A stretch of 64,000 nt of DNA, taken from assembly GCA_024235995.1 (NCBI GenBank), contig JACKLI010000001.1, positions 1,550,001 to 1,614,000 on the forward strand. The letters are read 5' to 3'. The translations under genes were made by a program, and so were the position numbers. Of this stretch, positions 31,284-39,478 are shown piece after piece. A model generated the notes under the pieces. The model made no database searches. It was given only the letters and a program-made list of their open reading frames with translations, and was not told the DNA's origin. Every line of letters begins with the position of its first letter. Positions within the stretch are counted from its first letter, which is position 1. This DNA comes from Burkholderiaceae bacterium. GTDB taxonomy: Bacteria > Pseudomonadota > Gammaproteobacteria > Burkholderiales > Burkholderiaceae_C.

Positions 31284-32570
31284 ATGGCACACATCGTCAT
31301 CATGGGCGCAGGCCTGGGCGGCATGCCCGCGGCCTACGAAATCCGCGCCCTGCTGGGCCCGGAGCACCGCGTCACCATGGTCAACGCGGCGGACTTCTTC
31401 CAGTTCGTGCCGTCCAACCCCTGGGTGGCGGTGGGCTGGCGCCAGCGCGAGGACATCGTGGTGCCGCTGGCCGAGCCGCTGCGCAAGAAGAACATCGACT
31501 TCGTCGGCAAGGCGGTCACCGCCATCGACGCACCCGGCAACAAGCTGGTGCTGGACGGCGGCGAGGAGCTGGCCTACGATTACCTGGTCATCACCACCGG
31601 CGCGAAGCTGTCGTTCGGCGAGGTGCCGGGCTCGGGCCCCATCGACGGTCACACGCATTCGGTCTGCACCGTCGACCATGCCCAGAAGTGGTTTGCCGAG
31701 TACGAGGAATTCCTGAAGAACCCGGGCCCGATCGTGATCGGCGCCATGCCGGGCGCCAGCTGCTTCGGCCCGGCCTACGAGTTCGCCTTCATCGTGTCGT
31801 CCGACCTGCGCAAGCGCAAGCTGCGCCACAAGGTGCCGATGACCTTCGTCACCAGCGAGCCCTACATCGGTCACCTGGGCCTGGCGGGGGTGGGCGACAG
31901 CAAGAGCGTGCTGGAAAGCGAGCTGCGCGACCGCGACATCAAGTGGGTTACCAACGCCAAGACCACGCGCGTCGAGCCCGGCAAGCTGTTTGCCACCGAG
32001 CTGAACGACAAGGGCGAGGTGCACAAGGAGCACGAGATCACCTTCAAGATGTCCATGATGCTGCCCGCGTTCAAGGGCGTCGATGCGGTGGCTGCCGTGC
32101 CCGAGCTGTGCAACCCGCGCGGCTTCGTGCTGATCGACGAGCACCAGCGCAGCAAGAAGTACCGCAACATCTTCGCCGCCGGCGTGTGCGTGGCGATCCC
32201 GCCGGTGGAGGCCACGCCCGTGGCCACCGGCGCGCCCAAGACCGGCTACATGATCGAGAGCATGGTCAGCGCCATCGCGCACAACATCGCTGCCGAGCTG
32301 GCCGGCAAGCCGGCCACGGCCAAGGGCACCTGGAACGCCATCTGCCTGGCCGACATGGGCGACACCGGCGCCGCTTTCGTGGCGCTGCCGCAAATCCCGC
32401 CGCGCAACGTCAACTGGTTCAAGAAGGGCAAGTGGGTGCACCTGGCCAAGGTGGCTTTCGAGAAGTACTTCATCCGCAAGATGAAGACCGGCAACAGCGA
32501 GCCGGTGTACGAGAAGTACGTGCTCAAGGCCCTGGGCATCGTGCGGCTGGAAAACCACGATGCTCCGTAA
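31284..32570 (+). CDS. Sulfide:quinone oxidoreductase-like FAD protein
   Basis: A 428-residue flavoprotein of the SQR/FCC family, oxidising sulfide to polysulfide or persulfide and reducing quinone at the inner membrane. The N-terminal Rossmann motif is HIVIMGAGLGGMPAAYEI. The three cysteines expected for type I SQR are present: Cys128 (THSVCTVD), Cys160 (PGASCFGP) and Cys354 (NAICLAD), close to Cys128/160/356 of the Acidithiobacillus enzyme. The second FAD segment NIFAAGVCVAIPPVE and an amphipathic C-terminus (WFKKGKWVHLAKVAFEKYF) fit monotopic membrane binding. AAGGAG precedes the ATG. It sits inside an RND efflux operon. Confidence 0.9.
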   Translation: MAHIVIMGAGLGGMPAAYEIRALLGPEHRVTMVNAADFFQFVPSNPWVAVGWRQREDIVVPLAEPLRKKNIDFVGKAVTAIDAPGNKLVLDGGEELAYDYLVITTGAKLSFGEVPGSGPIDGHTHSVCTVDHAQKWFAEYEEFLKNPGPIVIGAMPGASCFGPAYEFAFIVSSDLRKRKLRHKVPMTFVTSEPYIGHLGLAGVGDSKSVLESELRDRDIKWVTNAKTTRVEPGKLFATELNDKGEVHKEHEITFKMSMMLPAFKGVDAVAAVPELCNPRGFVLIDEHQRSKKYRNIFAAGVCVAIPPVEATPVATGAPKTGYMIESMVSAIAHNIAAELAGKPATAKGTWNAICLADMGDTGAAFVALPQIPPRNVNWFKKGKWVHLAKVAFEKYFIRKMKTGNSEPVYEKYVLKALGIVRLENHDAP

Positions 32571-32571
32571 T

Positions 32572-32595
32572 GGATAGCTGTTGGCGCATTGTTTA
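32572..32595. repeat. ATAGCT-type repeat, partial copy 4
   Basis: GGATAGCTGTTGGCGC lies just after the SQR stop. Its reverse complement, GCGCCAACAGCTATCC, resembles half of the other copies. Confidence 0.45.
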
Positions 32596-32629
32596 CGCCG
32601 GCAAGAATTGTTTTTGAAGGAGAAATGAC

Positions 32630-32854
32630 ATGACATCCTGGCAAATCACCCGCCTGATCGGCGGCAGCTTCATCCTGCTTTCGCTCGCCCTGGGCGCGCC
32701 CGGCAGCCCCATCTTCCACAGCGCCAACTGGCTGTGGTTCACCGCCTTCGTCGGTGCCAACTTCCTGCAAAGCGGCCTCAGCAAGTGGTGCCTGATGGAA
32801 GTCATCATGCGCAAGCTGGGCGCGCGCCCCGGCGAGTGCCAGAACCAGGCCTGA
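32630..32854 (+). CDS. Small DUF2892-type membrane protein
   Basis: A 74-residue protein with two hydrophobic segments (ITRLIGGSFILLSLALG and HSANWLWFTAFVGANFLQ) ending in GECQNQA. It resembles the membrane part of YgaP-type proteins (DUF2892), without the rhodanese domain. SKWCLMEVIMRKLG carries a Cys. AAGGAG at 32617-32622 precedes the ATG. It lies between the SQR and an AhpD-like gene, supporting a sulfur-related role (inference). Confidence 0.8.
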   Translation: MTSWQITRLIGGSFILLSLALGAPGSPIFHSANWLWFTAFVGANFLQSGLSKWCLMEVIMRKLGARPGECQNQA

Positions 32855-32865
32855 AGGAGCGCCGC

Positions 32866-33222
32866 ATGGTCGAAAACTACAAGTCCCTGATTACCGCCGT
32901 CTCGGCCAAGACGGCGCAGATGCGCCAGGACATCCCCGAGGTCATGCAGGGCTTCAACGCCATGGCGCAGGCCGCCGGCAAGGCGGGCGCGCTGGACGCC
33001 AAGACCAAGGAGCTGATCGCCATGGCGCTGTCGGTGGGCGCGCGCTGCGACCCGTGCATCGGCTACCACGGCAAGGCCCTGGTCAAGCTGGGCGCCACGC
33101 GCGCCGAGGTGCAGGAGATGCTGGGCATGTGCGTGTACATGGGCGGCGGCCCCTCGCTGATGTACGCCGCGGCGGCACTGACGGCCTACGAAGAGTTTGG
33201 CGGGGAAAAGGCGGCGTCGTGA
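32866..33222 (+). CDS. Carboxymuconolactone decarboxylase/AhpD-like redox protein
   Basis: A 118-residue helical protein with the AhpD-type active site Cys61-x-x-Cys64 and His68 in GARCDPCIGYHGKALVKLGAT. Such small proteins act as thiol peroxidase partners or disulfide reductases; the decarboxylase role does not apply without the pathway. GAAGGAG precedes the ATG. Located between DUF2892 and TolC genes in the SQR/RND operon; its stop overlaps the TolC start (GTGA). Confidence 0.9.
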   Translation: MVENYKSLITAVSAKTAQMRQDIPEVMQGFNAMAQAAGKAGALDAKTKELIAMALSVGARCDPCIGYHGKALVKLGATRAEVQEMLGMCVYMGGGPSLMYAAAALTAYEEFGGEKAAS

Positions 33223-34595
33223 AACACCGACTGCTCGCCCTGGCCTGTGCGGTGGCGACGGTGCTGCCGGCCGCGGCGTGGGCGCAGGACCTGCTGACGG
33301 TCTGGCAGGCCGCGGCCCAGCACGACCGCCAGCTGGCCGTGGCGCGCGCCGAGCGTGCTGCCACCCAGACCCTGCGCGAGCAGGCCGACGCGCTGTGGCG
33401 CCCCAGTGTGTCGCTGGCCGTGTCGGCGGGCCTGGGCGCGCAGGACACGGCCATGCGCGGCGCGCGTTTTTCGGCGCCCGGCATGGGGCAGATCGACGAG
33501 GCGCGCTTCGCCACCTCGGTCGATGGCGGCCTGGCCACGCGCCTGGGCGTGACCGTGCAGCAGCCGCTGATCAACCCGGCGCGCGACGCCCAGCGCGAGC
33601 AGCTGCGCCTGTCGGCCGACATGGGCGACACCGCCTGGCATGGCGCGCAGGCTGAGCTGATGCTGCGCACCGCCGAGCGCTACCTGGCGCTGGCGCTGGC
33701 CGACGAGCGCGTGCGCGTGCTCGGCGGGCAGGTGCAGGCGCTGGAGCGCGCGCGCGCCGAGGCGCACGACCGCTATCGCATCGGCTCCTCGCCCATCACC
33801 GACACCTACGAGGCCGACGCCGCCCTGGCCGGCGTGCGCGCGCAGCAGTCGGCCGCCATGCTGGAGGCGGGCATCCGCCGCCAGGCCCTGGCCGGCAGCA
33901 CCGGCCTGGCCGCGCCCACCGCTGGGCTGCCGACGGGGGCATTGCCGCCGGCAGGCGGCGCGCCCGACTGGGAGCAGGCCGCGCAGGCCGACAACCCGCG
34001 CCTGCGCATGCTCACGCAGGCCGTCGCCGTGGCCGAGCAGAAGCTGCGCCAGCAGGGCGCGGCCGGGCGCCCCACGCTCGACCTGGTGGCGCAGGCCGGG
34101 CAGGACCGCATCGCCGGCAGCGGCGACTTCGGCTCGGCGCGCAACCGCAGCCTGAACGCCATGGTGGGCGTGCAGCTCAACATCCCGCTCTATGCGGGCG
34201 GCATGGTGCAGGCGCAGGAGCGCGAGGCCGCCGAGCGGCTGAACAAGGCGCGCGCCGAGCTGGACGCGGCGCGCGAGGACGTGAGCCAGCAGGTGCGCGC
34301 CGCGTGGCAGGGCCTGCAGGCCGGCAGCCTGCGCATCGCCGCCCTGCAAGACGCGCTGAAGGCCGGCACCGCGCGGCTGGACGCCACGCGCCTGGGCCGC
34401 GAAGTGGGCGACCGTACTGTCATGGACATGCTGAACGCCGAGAACGACCACGCCCAGGCGCAGCTGGCGCTGGCGCAGGCGCGCAGCGACCAGGCCTTGA
34501 CCTTTCTGCGGCTGGCGGCGCTGGCCGACCGGCTGGACGAGGGCCGGCTGGCGCAGGTCAACGCCACGCTGGGCGAGCCGGTGTCCAAGCCATGA
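33219..34595 (+). CDS. TolC-family outer-membrane efflux channel
   Basis: A 458-residue outer-membrane protein. It has a signal peptide (VKHRLLALACAVATVLPAAAWA-QDL) and two TolC-type repeats with long coiled-coil segments, including the outer-membrane strands around WRPSVSLAVSAGLG and GRPTLDLVAQAGQD and the helical ERARAEAHDRYRIGSSPITDTYEADAAL. No lipobox is present. The start is GTG at 33219, overlapping the AhpD-like stop. It completes the tripartite pump with the adaptor and RND protein encoded upstream, separated by the SQR genes. Confidence 0.93.
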   Translation: MKHRLLALACAVATVLPAAAWAQDLLTVWQAAAQHDRQLAVARAERAATQTLREQADALWRPSVSLAVSAGLGAQDTAMRGARFSAPGMGQIDEARFATSVDGGLATRLGVTVQQPLINPARDAQREQLRLSADMGDTAWHGAQAELMLRTAERYLALALADERVRVLGGQVQALERARAEAHDRYRIGSSPITDTYEADAALAGVRAQQSAAMLEAGIRRQALAGSTGLAAPTAGLPTGALPPAGGAPDWEQAAQADNPRLRMLTQAVAVAEQKLRQQGAAGRPTLDLVAQAGQDRIAGSGDFGSARNRSLNAMVGVQLNIPLYAGGMVQAQEREAAERLNKARAELDAAREDVSQQVRAAWQGLQAGSLRIAALQDALKAGTARLDATRLGREVGDRTVMDMLNAENDHAQAQLALAQARSDQALTFLRLAALADRLDEGRLAQVNATLGEPVSKP

Positions 34596-34648
34596 TGCGA
34601 TGCATCGAACGGCATACGATGCTGGATTTTTCACCCCAGGAGCTTGTC

Positions 34649-34846
34649 ATGAAACACAACGTCGGCGGCATCGACCGCATTCTTCGCATCGTCGTCGGCC
34701 TGGTGCTGATCGCGCTGGCCGCCACCGGCACCGTCGGTTGGTGGGGCTGGATCGGCGTGGTGCCGCTGCTCACCGGCCTGGCGGGCACCTGCCCGGCGTA
34801 CAAGCTGCTGGGCATGAACACCTGCCCGCTCAAGAGCAAGTCCTGA
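34649..34846 (+). CDS. Second small DUF2892-type membrane protein
   Basis: A 65-residue protein MKHNVGGIDRILRIVVGLVLIA... with two transmembrane segments and a CPAYKLLGMNTCPL tail with two cysteines, the typical DUF2892/YgaP membrane-domain pattern. CCCAGGAG lies just before the ATG at 34649. It is the last gene of the SQR/RND group, 53 bp after TolC, and convergent with hmgA. Confidence 0.85.
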   Translation: MKHNVGGIDRILRIVVGLVLIALAATGTVGWWGWIGVVPLLTGLAGTCPAYKLLGMNTCPLKSKS

Positions 34847-34865
34847 GGCGCCCCCGAGCGCGCCC

Positions 34866-36161
34866 TCAGCGCCGGCTCGGGTCGAAGTGCTTTTGCAGCC
34901 CCTGCCAAGCCTGGATGTACTGGCGCTGGCGCTGCGGCGATTCGAGCGCCTGGCGCGTGGTGTGGATGATCACCGGGGTCTCGAACATGATCGCCATGGT
35001 GTCGGCGATGCAGTCGGCCCGGGTGGTGTCGGCGGCGCTGGCCTTGGCGAAGGTCTCGGCGTCGGGGCCGTGGCCGGTCATGGTGTTGTGCAGCGAGGCG
35101 CCGCCGGGCACGAAGCCTTCGGCCTTGGCGTCGTACACGCCGTGCACCAGGCCCATGAATTCGCCCGCGATGTTGCGGTGGAACCATGGGGGGCGGAAGG
35201 TGTCCCGCATCGCCAGCACGCGCGGCGCGAACGCGACGAAGTCGAGCGTGTCGACGCCGGGCACCGCGCTGGGCGCATGCAATACCAGGTTGATGGACGG
35301 GTCGGGGTGGTCGTGACTGAGGAAGCCGGTCACGTTGAAGCGGCGCAGGTCGTATTTGTAGGGGCCGTGCGTGCCATGCCAGGCGACCACATCGAGCGGC
35401 GAATGCCGCGTGCGCGAGCTCCAGAAGTGGCCGTCGAACTTGGCCAGCAGTTCGAAGTCCCCCTCGATGTCCTCGTAGGCCGCCACCGGGTAGAGGAAGT
35501 CGCGCGGATGGGCCAGGCCGTTGGAGCCGATCACCCCCAGGTCGGGGAGCCGCAGCGAGGCGCCGAAGTTCTCGCACACGTAGCCGCGCGCGCCGCCGTC
35601 GGGCAGGCGCACCTGAAAGCGCACGCCGCGCGGGATGACGGCGATTTCCTGCGGTTCGACGTCGAGCACACCGAACTCGGTGGCCAGCAGCAGCCGGCCA
35701 TGGTGGGGGACGATCAGCAGCTCGCCGTCGGCATCGTAGAAGTAGCGCCGATCCATCGAGCGATTGGCGGCGTACAGGTGGATGCCGCAGCCGGCGTTGC
35801 CGCCCATGGTCACCATGCCGTCGACGAAGTCGACGCTGCTGCCCGCCGCCGGCATGGGCAGCGGGTCCCAGCGCAGCGGGTCGGGCGGGGTCGGCACGTC
35901 GTCGAAGCGCGACAGCCAGCGCGCGGCCGCCGAGCTGGGCTCGAACGGCTGCTGCACGGCCGTGGGGCGGATGCGGTACAGCCAGCTGCGCCGATTGGCG
36001 TGCCGCGGCGCCGTGAAGGCCGTGCCCGACAGCTGCTCGGCGTACAGCCCGTACGGTGCCTTCTGCGGCGAGTTGCGCCCGACCGGCAGCGCGCCCGGCA
36101 GCGCCTCGGTCGCGAATTCGTTGCCGAAGCCGGACATGTAGGAAAGTTTCAGGTCGGCCAT
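34866..36161 (-). CDS. hmgA: Homogentisate 1,2-dioxygenase
   Basis: A 431-residue Fe(II) dioxygenase opening homogentisate to maleylacetoacetate in tyrosine/phenylalanine breakdown. The diagnostic start LSYMSGFGNEFATEALPGALPVGRNSPQ is followed by PYGLYAEQLSGTAFTAPR and RSWLYRIRP. The iron-site region near the C-terminus shows FRPPWFHRNIAGEFMGLVHGVYDAK and LHNTMTGHGPDAETF. ATG at 36161 is preferred because GGAG is correctly spaced; another ATG lies at 36176. No fumarylacetoacetase gene is adjacent, unlike many hmgA loci; the FAH-family gene at 14018 is in another operon. Confidence 0.96.
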   Translation of the reverse strand: MADLKLSYMSGFGNEFATEALPGALPVGRNSPQKAPYGLYAEQLSGTAFTAPRHANRRSWLYRIRPTAVQQPFEPSSAAARWLSRFDDVPTPPDPLRWDPLPMPAAGSSVDFVDGMVTMGGNAGCGIHLYAANRSMDRRYFYDADGELLIVPHHGRLLLATEFGVLDVEPQEIAVIPRGVRFQVRLPDGGARGYVCENFGASLRLPDLGVIGSNGLAHPRDFLYPVAAYEDIEGDFELLAKFDGHFWSSRTRHSPLDVVAWHGTHGPYKYDLRRFNVTGFLSHDHPDPSINLVLHAPSAVPGVDTLDFVAFAPRVLAMRDTFRPPWFHRNIAGEFMGLVHGVYDAKAEGFVPGGASLHNTMTGHGPDAETFAKASAADTTRADCIADTMAIMFETPVIIHTTRQALESPQRQRQYIQAWQGLQKHFDPSRR

Positions 36162-36284
36162 GCCTCGTGTCTCCATCAATCGAGCGGGTGTTGCCCGAAC
36201 TATAGGACTCGAGCCGCACGCCTGCTGCCGGCCGGGGCAGGCGGGCCGAAGGTCTTGGCCAGTCAGCCCCCGGTTCGGTGCCCG

Positions 36285-37247
36285 TCAATCGACGTGCGCG
36301 CCCGAGGCCTTGACCACCGACTCGTAGCGCGCCCGTTCGCGTGCCATCAGCTGGCCGAAGGCTTCGGGCGTGGTGGGCACGGGCTCGGCCATCAGCAGGG
36401 CGTAGCGCTCGCGCGTGGCGGGGCTGCGCAGCGCCTCGGTGAAGGCCGCGTTCAGCCGGGCGATGACGTCGGGCGGCGTGCCGGCCGGGGCGACCAGGCC
36501 CCACCAGGTGTCGATCGCAAAGCCGGGAAGGGTCTGCGCGATGGTGGGCACGCCGGGCAGCAGGGGCGAGGGCTGGGCGGTGGTCACCGCCAGCGGGACG
36601 ATCTTGCCGGCCTTGATGTTGGGCGCGGCCGTGGCCAGGTTGTCGATGTTGAAGTCCACCTGGCCGGCCAGCAGCGCCAGCTGCGCCGGGTTGCCGCCGT
36701 TGTAGGGAATGTGCACGGCGAAGATGCGCGCGCCTTGCTTGAACATCTCACCGGCCAGGTGGCCGGCCGAGCCGTTGCCGCCCGAGCCGTAGTTGAGCTT
36801 GCCGGGGTTCTTCCTGGCGTACGCGATCAGGTCGGCCAGCGTGCGGATGTGCAGGCGCCGGGCGGTGTCGGCGTTCATCACCAGCACGTTGGGCACGCGC
36901 ACCATCTGCGTGATGGGTGCGAAGTCCTTGGCCGCGTCGAAGGGCATCTTGCTGAACAGCCAGGGGTTGATGGCGTGCGTGGCCACGGCGGCGATGCCGA
37001 TCGTCAGGCCGTCGGGCGCGGCCTTGGCCACCAGGTCGGAGCCGATGTTGCCGCCGGCGCCCGGTTTGTTGTCGACGATGACAGGACCCAGCCTGGCCTG
37101 CACCTGCTCGGCCAGCACGCGCGAGGTGATGTCCAGCGGCCCGCCGGGCGCGTAGGGCACGATCAGGCGGATGGGCTTGCCGCCCTGGGCGAAGGCGGGA
37201 GCGGCGGCCAGAGCGAGGGTGGAGGAGAGCAGGGTGCGTCGTTTCAT
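36285..37247 (-). CDS. Bug/TctC-family periplasmic solute receptor
   Basis: A 320-residue TTT receptor. It has a signal peptide MKRRTLLSSTLALAAAPAFA-QGG and the family segments KPIRLIVPYAPGGPLDITSRV, VDNKPGAGGNIGSDLVAKA, LNYGSGGNGSAGHLAGEMF and YNGGNPAQLALLAGQVDFNIDNL. AAAGGATC precedes the ATG. It is upstream of hmgA on the same strand with a 123-bp gap, so a shared transcript is possible, but a role in homogentisate uptake is not shown. No TctAB is nearby. Confidence 0.93.
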   Translation of the reverse strand: MKRRTLLSSTLALAAAPAFAQGGKPIRLIVPYAPGGPLDITSRVLAEQVQARLGPVIVDNKPGAGGNIGSDLVAKAAPDGLTIGIAAVATHAINPWLFSKMPFDAAKDFAPITQMVRVPNVLVMNADTARRLHIRTLADLIAYARKNPGKLNYGSGGNGSAGHLAGEMFKQGARIFAVHIPYNGGNPAQLALLAGQVDFNIDNLATAAPNIKAGKIVPLAVTTAQPSPLLPGVPTIAQTLPGFAIDTWWGLVAPAGTPPDVIARLNAAFTEALRSPATRERYALLMAEPVPTTPEAFGQLMARERARYESVVKASGAHVD

Positions 37248-37285
37248 GTCGATCCTTTGGAGTGAAATGGGCTTGTGGCGCCCGG

Positions 37286-37318
37286 TAAACAAGCGCAAAC
37301 AGCTATCGAAAATAGAGC
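37286..37318. repeat. ATAGCT-type repeat, copy 5
   Basis: AACAAGCGCAAACAGCTATCG, then AAAATAGAGC. It shares the AAGCGCAA.CAGCTAT lead with the copy inside nadE. It sits in the gap between the ferredoxin reductase and the Bug receptor genes. Confidence 0.65.
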
Positions 37319-37341
37319 GTGGGCGGATGGTCCACGCGTGC

Positions 37342-38388
37342 TCAAGGCTCGTGCGCCTTGTCCGCCTCGCTGGTGAACGCATCGGCGTAGAACTCGTACT
37401 CGGGCAGGCCGGCCTGCTGCACGAAGTCGCGCCGGGCCGAGTCGACCACGATGGGGGCGCCGCAGGCGTAGACCTGATGGGCCGACAGGTCGGCGAAGTC
37501 TTCCAGCACGGCGCGGTGCACGAAACCGGTGCGGCCCTGCCAGTCGTCCTCGGGCAGCGCGTCGGACACCACGGGCACGTAGCGCAGGTGCGGCAGCTCC
37601 AGCAGCTTGCCGCGCACCCAGGCGTCCATGTACAGGTCGCGCGGGCGGCGGCCGCCCCAGTACAGCACGGCCTCGCGCGTGATGCCCATGAACTGCATGT
37701 GCTCGACGATGGCCTTGATGGGCGCAAAGCCCGTGCCCGAGGCCAGGAAGACGATGGGCTTGGGGCTGTCGTCCTGCAGGCGAAAGCTGCCGTAGGGGCC
37801 CTCGATGCGCAGAATCTCCTTGGCCTTCATGGCGCCGAACACGTGGTCGGTGAACTTGCCGCCGGGCATGTGGCGCAGGTGCAGCTCGACCATGGGCACG
37901 CCGGTGGCGGTCAGCGTGTGCGGCGCGCCGGCCATGCTGTAGCTGCGGCGGCTGCCGTCGCGCAGGATGATCTCGATGTACTGGCCCGCGTGGTACTGGA
38001 TGACGTCGTTGGCGGGCAGCTGCAGGCGCACGCGCATCACGTCGTGCGCCAGGCGCTCCAGCTCGGCCACGCGCGCGGGCATCTTCTTGATCGGGAAAGC
38101 CCCCGCGTGCGTGACCTGGCGCGACTCCAGCACCACGTCGCTTTGCGCCACGCCGCAGCAGGTCAGCACGTAGCCGGCGGCTTCTTCCTCGGCCGAGAGC
38201 GCCTTGCTCTGGTGCGTGCCATGCCTGACGTGGCCCGAGATCTTCTTGCACTTGCACGAGCCGCAGGCGCCGTCCTTGCAGCCGTAGGGCAGGCCGATGC
38301 CCTGGCGGATGCCGGCCGTCAGCATCGGCTCGCCGGCGTCGGCCTCGAAGGTGCGGCCACTGGGCTGCACGGTGATGGTGTAGGGCAT
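37342..38388 (-). CDS. 2Fe-2S ferredoxin/FAD/NAD(P)H reductase (CDP-6-deoxy-glucoseen reductase-like)
   Basis: A 348-residue electron-transfer protein. The N-terminal plant-type ferredoxin domain has Cys37, Cys42, Cys45 and Cys77 (YGCKDGACGSCKCKK ... TCCGV). The FAD domain has RRSYSMAGAP and HVFGAMKAKEIL, and the C-terminal NAD(P) domain has VFLASGTGFAPIKAIVEHM and VYACGAPIVVDSARRDFV. This is the layout annotated as AscD/CDP-6-deoxy-delta-3,4-glucoseen reductase in betaproteobacteria. There are no deoxysugar genes nearby, so it is more likely a general reductase for an unknown oxygenase or acceptor. Confidence 0.9.
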   Translation of the reverse strand: MPYTITVQPSGRTFEADAGEPMLTAGIRQGIGLPYGCKDGACGSCKCKKISGHVRHGTHQSKALSAEEEAAGYVLTCCGVAQSDVVLESRQVTHAGAFPIKKMPARVAELERLAHDVMRVRLQLPANDVIQYHAGQYIEIILRDGSRRSYSMAGAPHTLTATGVPMVELHLRHMPGGKFTDHVFGAMKAKEILRIEGPYGSFRLQDDSPKPIVFLASGTGFAPIKAIVEHMQFMGITREAVLYWGGRRPRDLYMDAWVRGKLLELPHLRYVPVVSDALPEDDWQGRTGFVHRAVLEDFADLSAHQVYACGAPIVVDSARRDFVQQAGLPEYEFYADAFTSEADKAHEP

Positions 38389-38402
38389 GGCCTTGGGTAT
38401 CC

Positions 38403-39347
38403 TTGCGCGATCCGCGTCGCTTCAATGAGCTGATTTTGCCCTCAATTCAGAGCCCTCTCGGCGCGCTGCCGGCGCGCTTTCGGCGCCCGCGCGTGCTCGT
38501 CGTCGGCTGCGGCGACGTGGGCACGCGCGCGGCCCGCCTGCTGCTGCCGCGCGTGCGCGTGCTGGCGCTGGTGCGCTCGGCCGGCGAGGCGGCCCGCCTG
38601 CGCGCGCTCGGCATCACGCCGCTGGCGGGCGAGCTGGACGACGCGGCCAGCCTGCAACGCCTGGCCGGCCTGGCGCATCGCGTGCTGCATCTGGTGCCAC
38701 CGCCCGGCGGCATGCCGCACGATGCGCGCACGCGCGCGCTGCTGCGGGCCCTGGCGCAGCGCAGCGCGCCGCAGGCGCTGGTGTATGGCTCGACCACCGG
38801 CGTGTACGGCGACTGCGCGGGCGCCCTGGTGCGCGAGACGCGGCCCATTCGCCCGCAAACGCGGCGCGCGCAGGCGCGTGCCGCGGCGGAGGGCTGGGTG
38901 CGGGGCTTCGGCCGCGCCGTGGGCGCGCGCGTCAGCATCCTGCGCATCCCCGGCATCTACGCGCCCGGCCGCGCGGGCGGCGCGCGCGAGCGGCTGCTCA
39001 AGGGCACGCCGGTGCTGGCGCCCGCGGACGACGTCTACACCGGCCACATCCACGCCGACGACCTGGCGCGCGCCTGCGTGCTGGCGCTGTGGCGCGGCCG
39101 GCCGCAACGGGTCATTAACGCCGGCGATGACAGCCGGCTGAAGATGGGCGCGTACTACGACCTGGCGGCCGAGCTGTACGGCCTGCCGCGCCCGCCGCGC
39201 GTGAGCCGTGCGGCGGCCGGCGATGCCTTGTCGCCCATGATGCTCAGCTTCATGGGCGAGTCGCGCCGCATCGACAACACGCGCCTCAAGCGCGAGCTGC
39301 GCCTGCGCCTGCGCTACCCGGGGCCGGACACCGGTTTGCTCTCATAA
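38403..39347 (+). CDS. NAD(P)-binding epimerase/reductase (YeeZ-like extended SDR)
   Basis: A Rossmann-fold protein of roughly 300 residues. RVLVVGCGDVGTRAARLLLPRVRVLALVRS is the dinucleotide-binding segment. YGSTTGVYGDCAGALV holds the Ser/Tyr region of extended SDRs, and ILRIPGIYAPGRAG, HIHADDLARACVLAL and RRIDNTRLKRELRLRLRYP follow. These are typical of the YeeZ-like 'NAD-dependent epimerase' group. The start is uncertain: no ATG is in frame, TTG at 38403 is only 14 bp from the divergent reductase start, and TTG at 38436 is an alternative. Substrate is unknown. Confidence 0.8.
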   Translation: MRDPRRFNELILPSIQSPLGALPARFRRPRVLVVGCGDVGTRAARLLLPRVRVLALVRSAGEAARLRALGITPLAGELDDAASLQRLAGLAHRVLHLVPPPGGMPHDARTRALLRALAQRSAPQALVYGSTTGVYGDCAGALVRETRPIRPQTRRAQARAAAEGWVRGFGRAVGARVSILRIPGIYAPGRAGGARERLLKGTPVLAPADDVYTGHIHADDLARACVLALWRGRPQRVINAGDDSRLKMGAYYDLAAELYGLPRPPRVSRAAAGDALSPMMLSFMGESRRIDNTRLKRELRLRLRYPGPDTGLLS

Positions 39348-39478
39348 GAGGAGCTCCTTGCGCGGATGGACAGCGGGCTGCAGGTCGATTGGACTCATGA
39401 ATTCGGCCAACCCAGGCGCTGTCCCACACGCATCCGGGTTTGACTTGACGCAGAGGCCCGGCGCCCTACAGTGCCGCC

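Noticed and set aside
29850..32636. 928-codon minus-strand open frame across the RND pump and SQR genes
   Set aside because: Antisense shadow of two well-supported genes; its translation is rich in His/Ala/Gly/Arg without domain motifs.
37342..38388. Deoxysugar biosynthesis role for the glucoseen reductase-like gene
   Set aside because: No other nucleotide-sugar genes are nearby; the annotation name reflects domain layout only.
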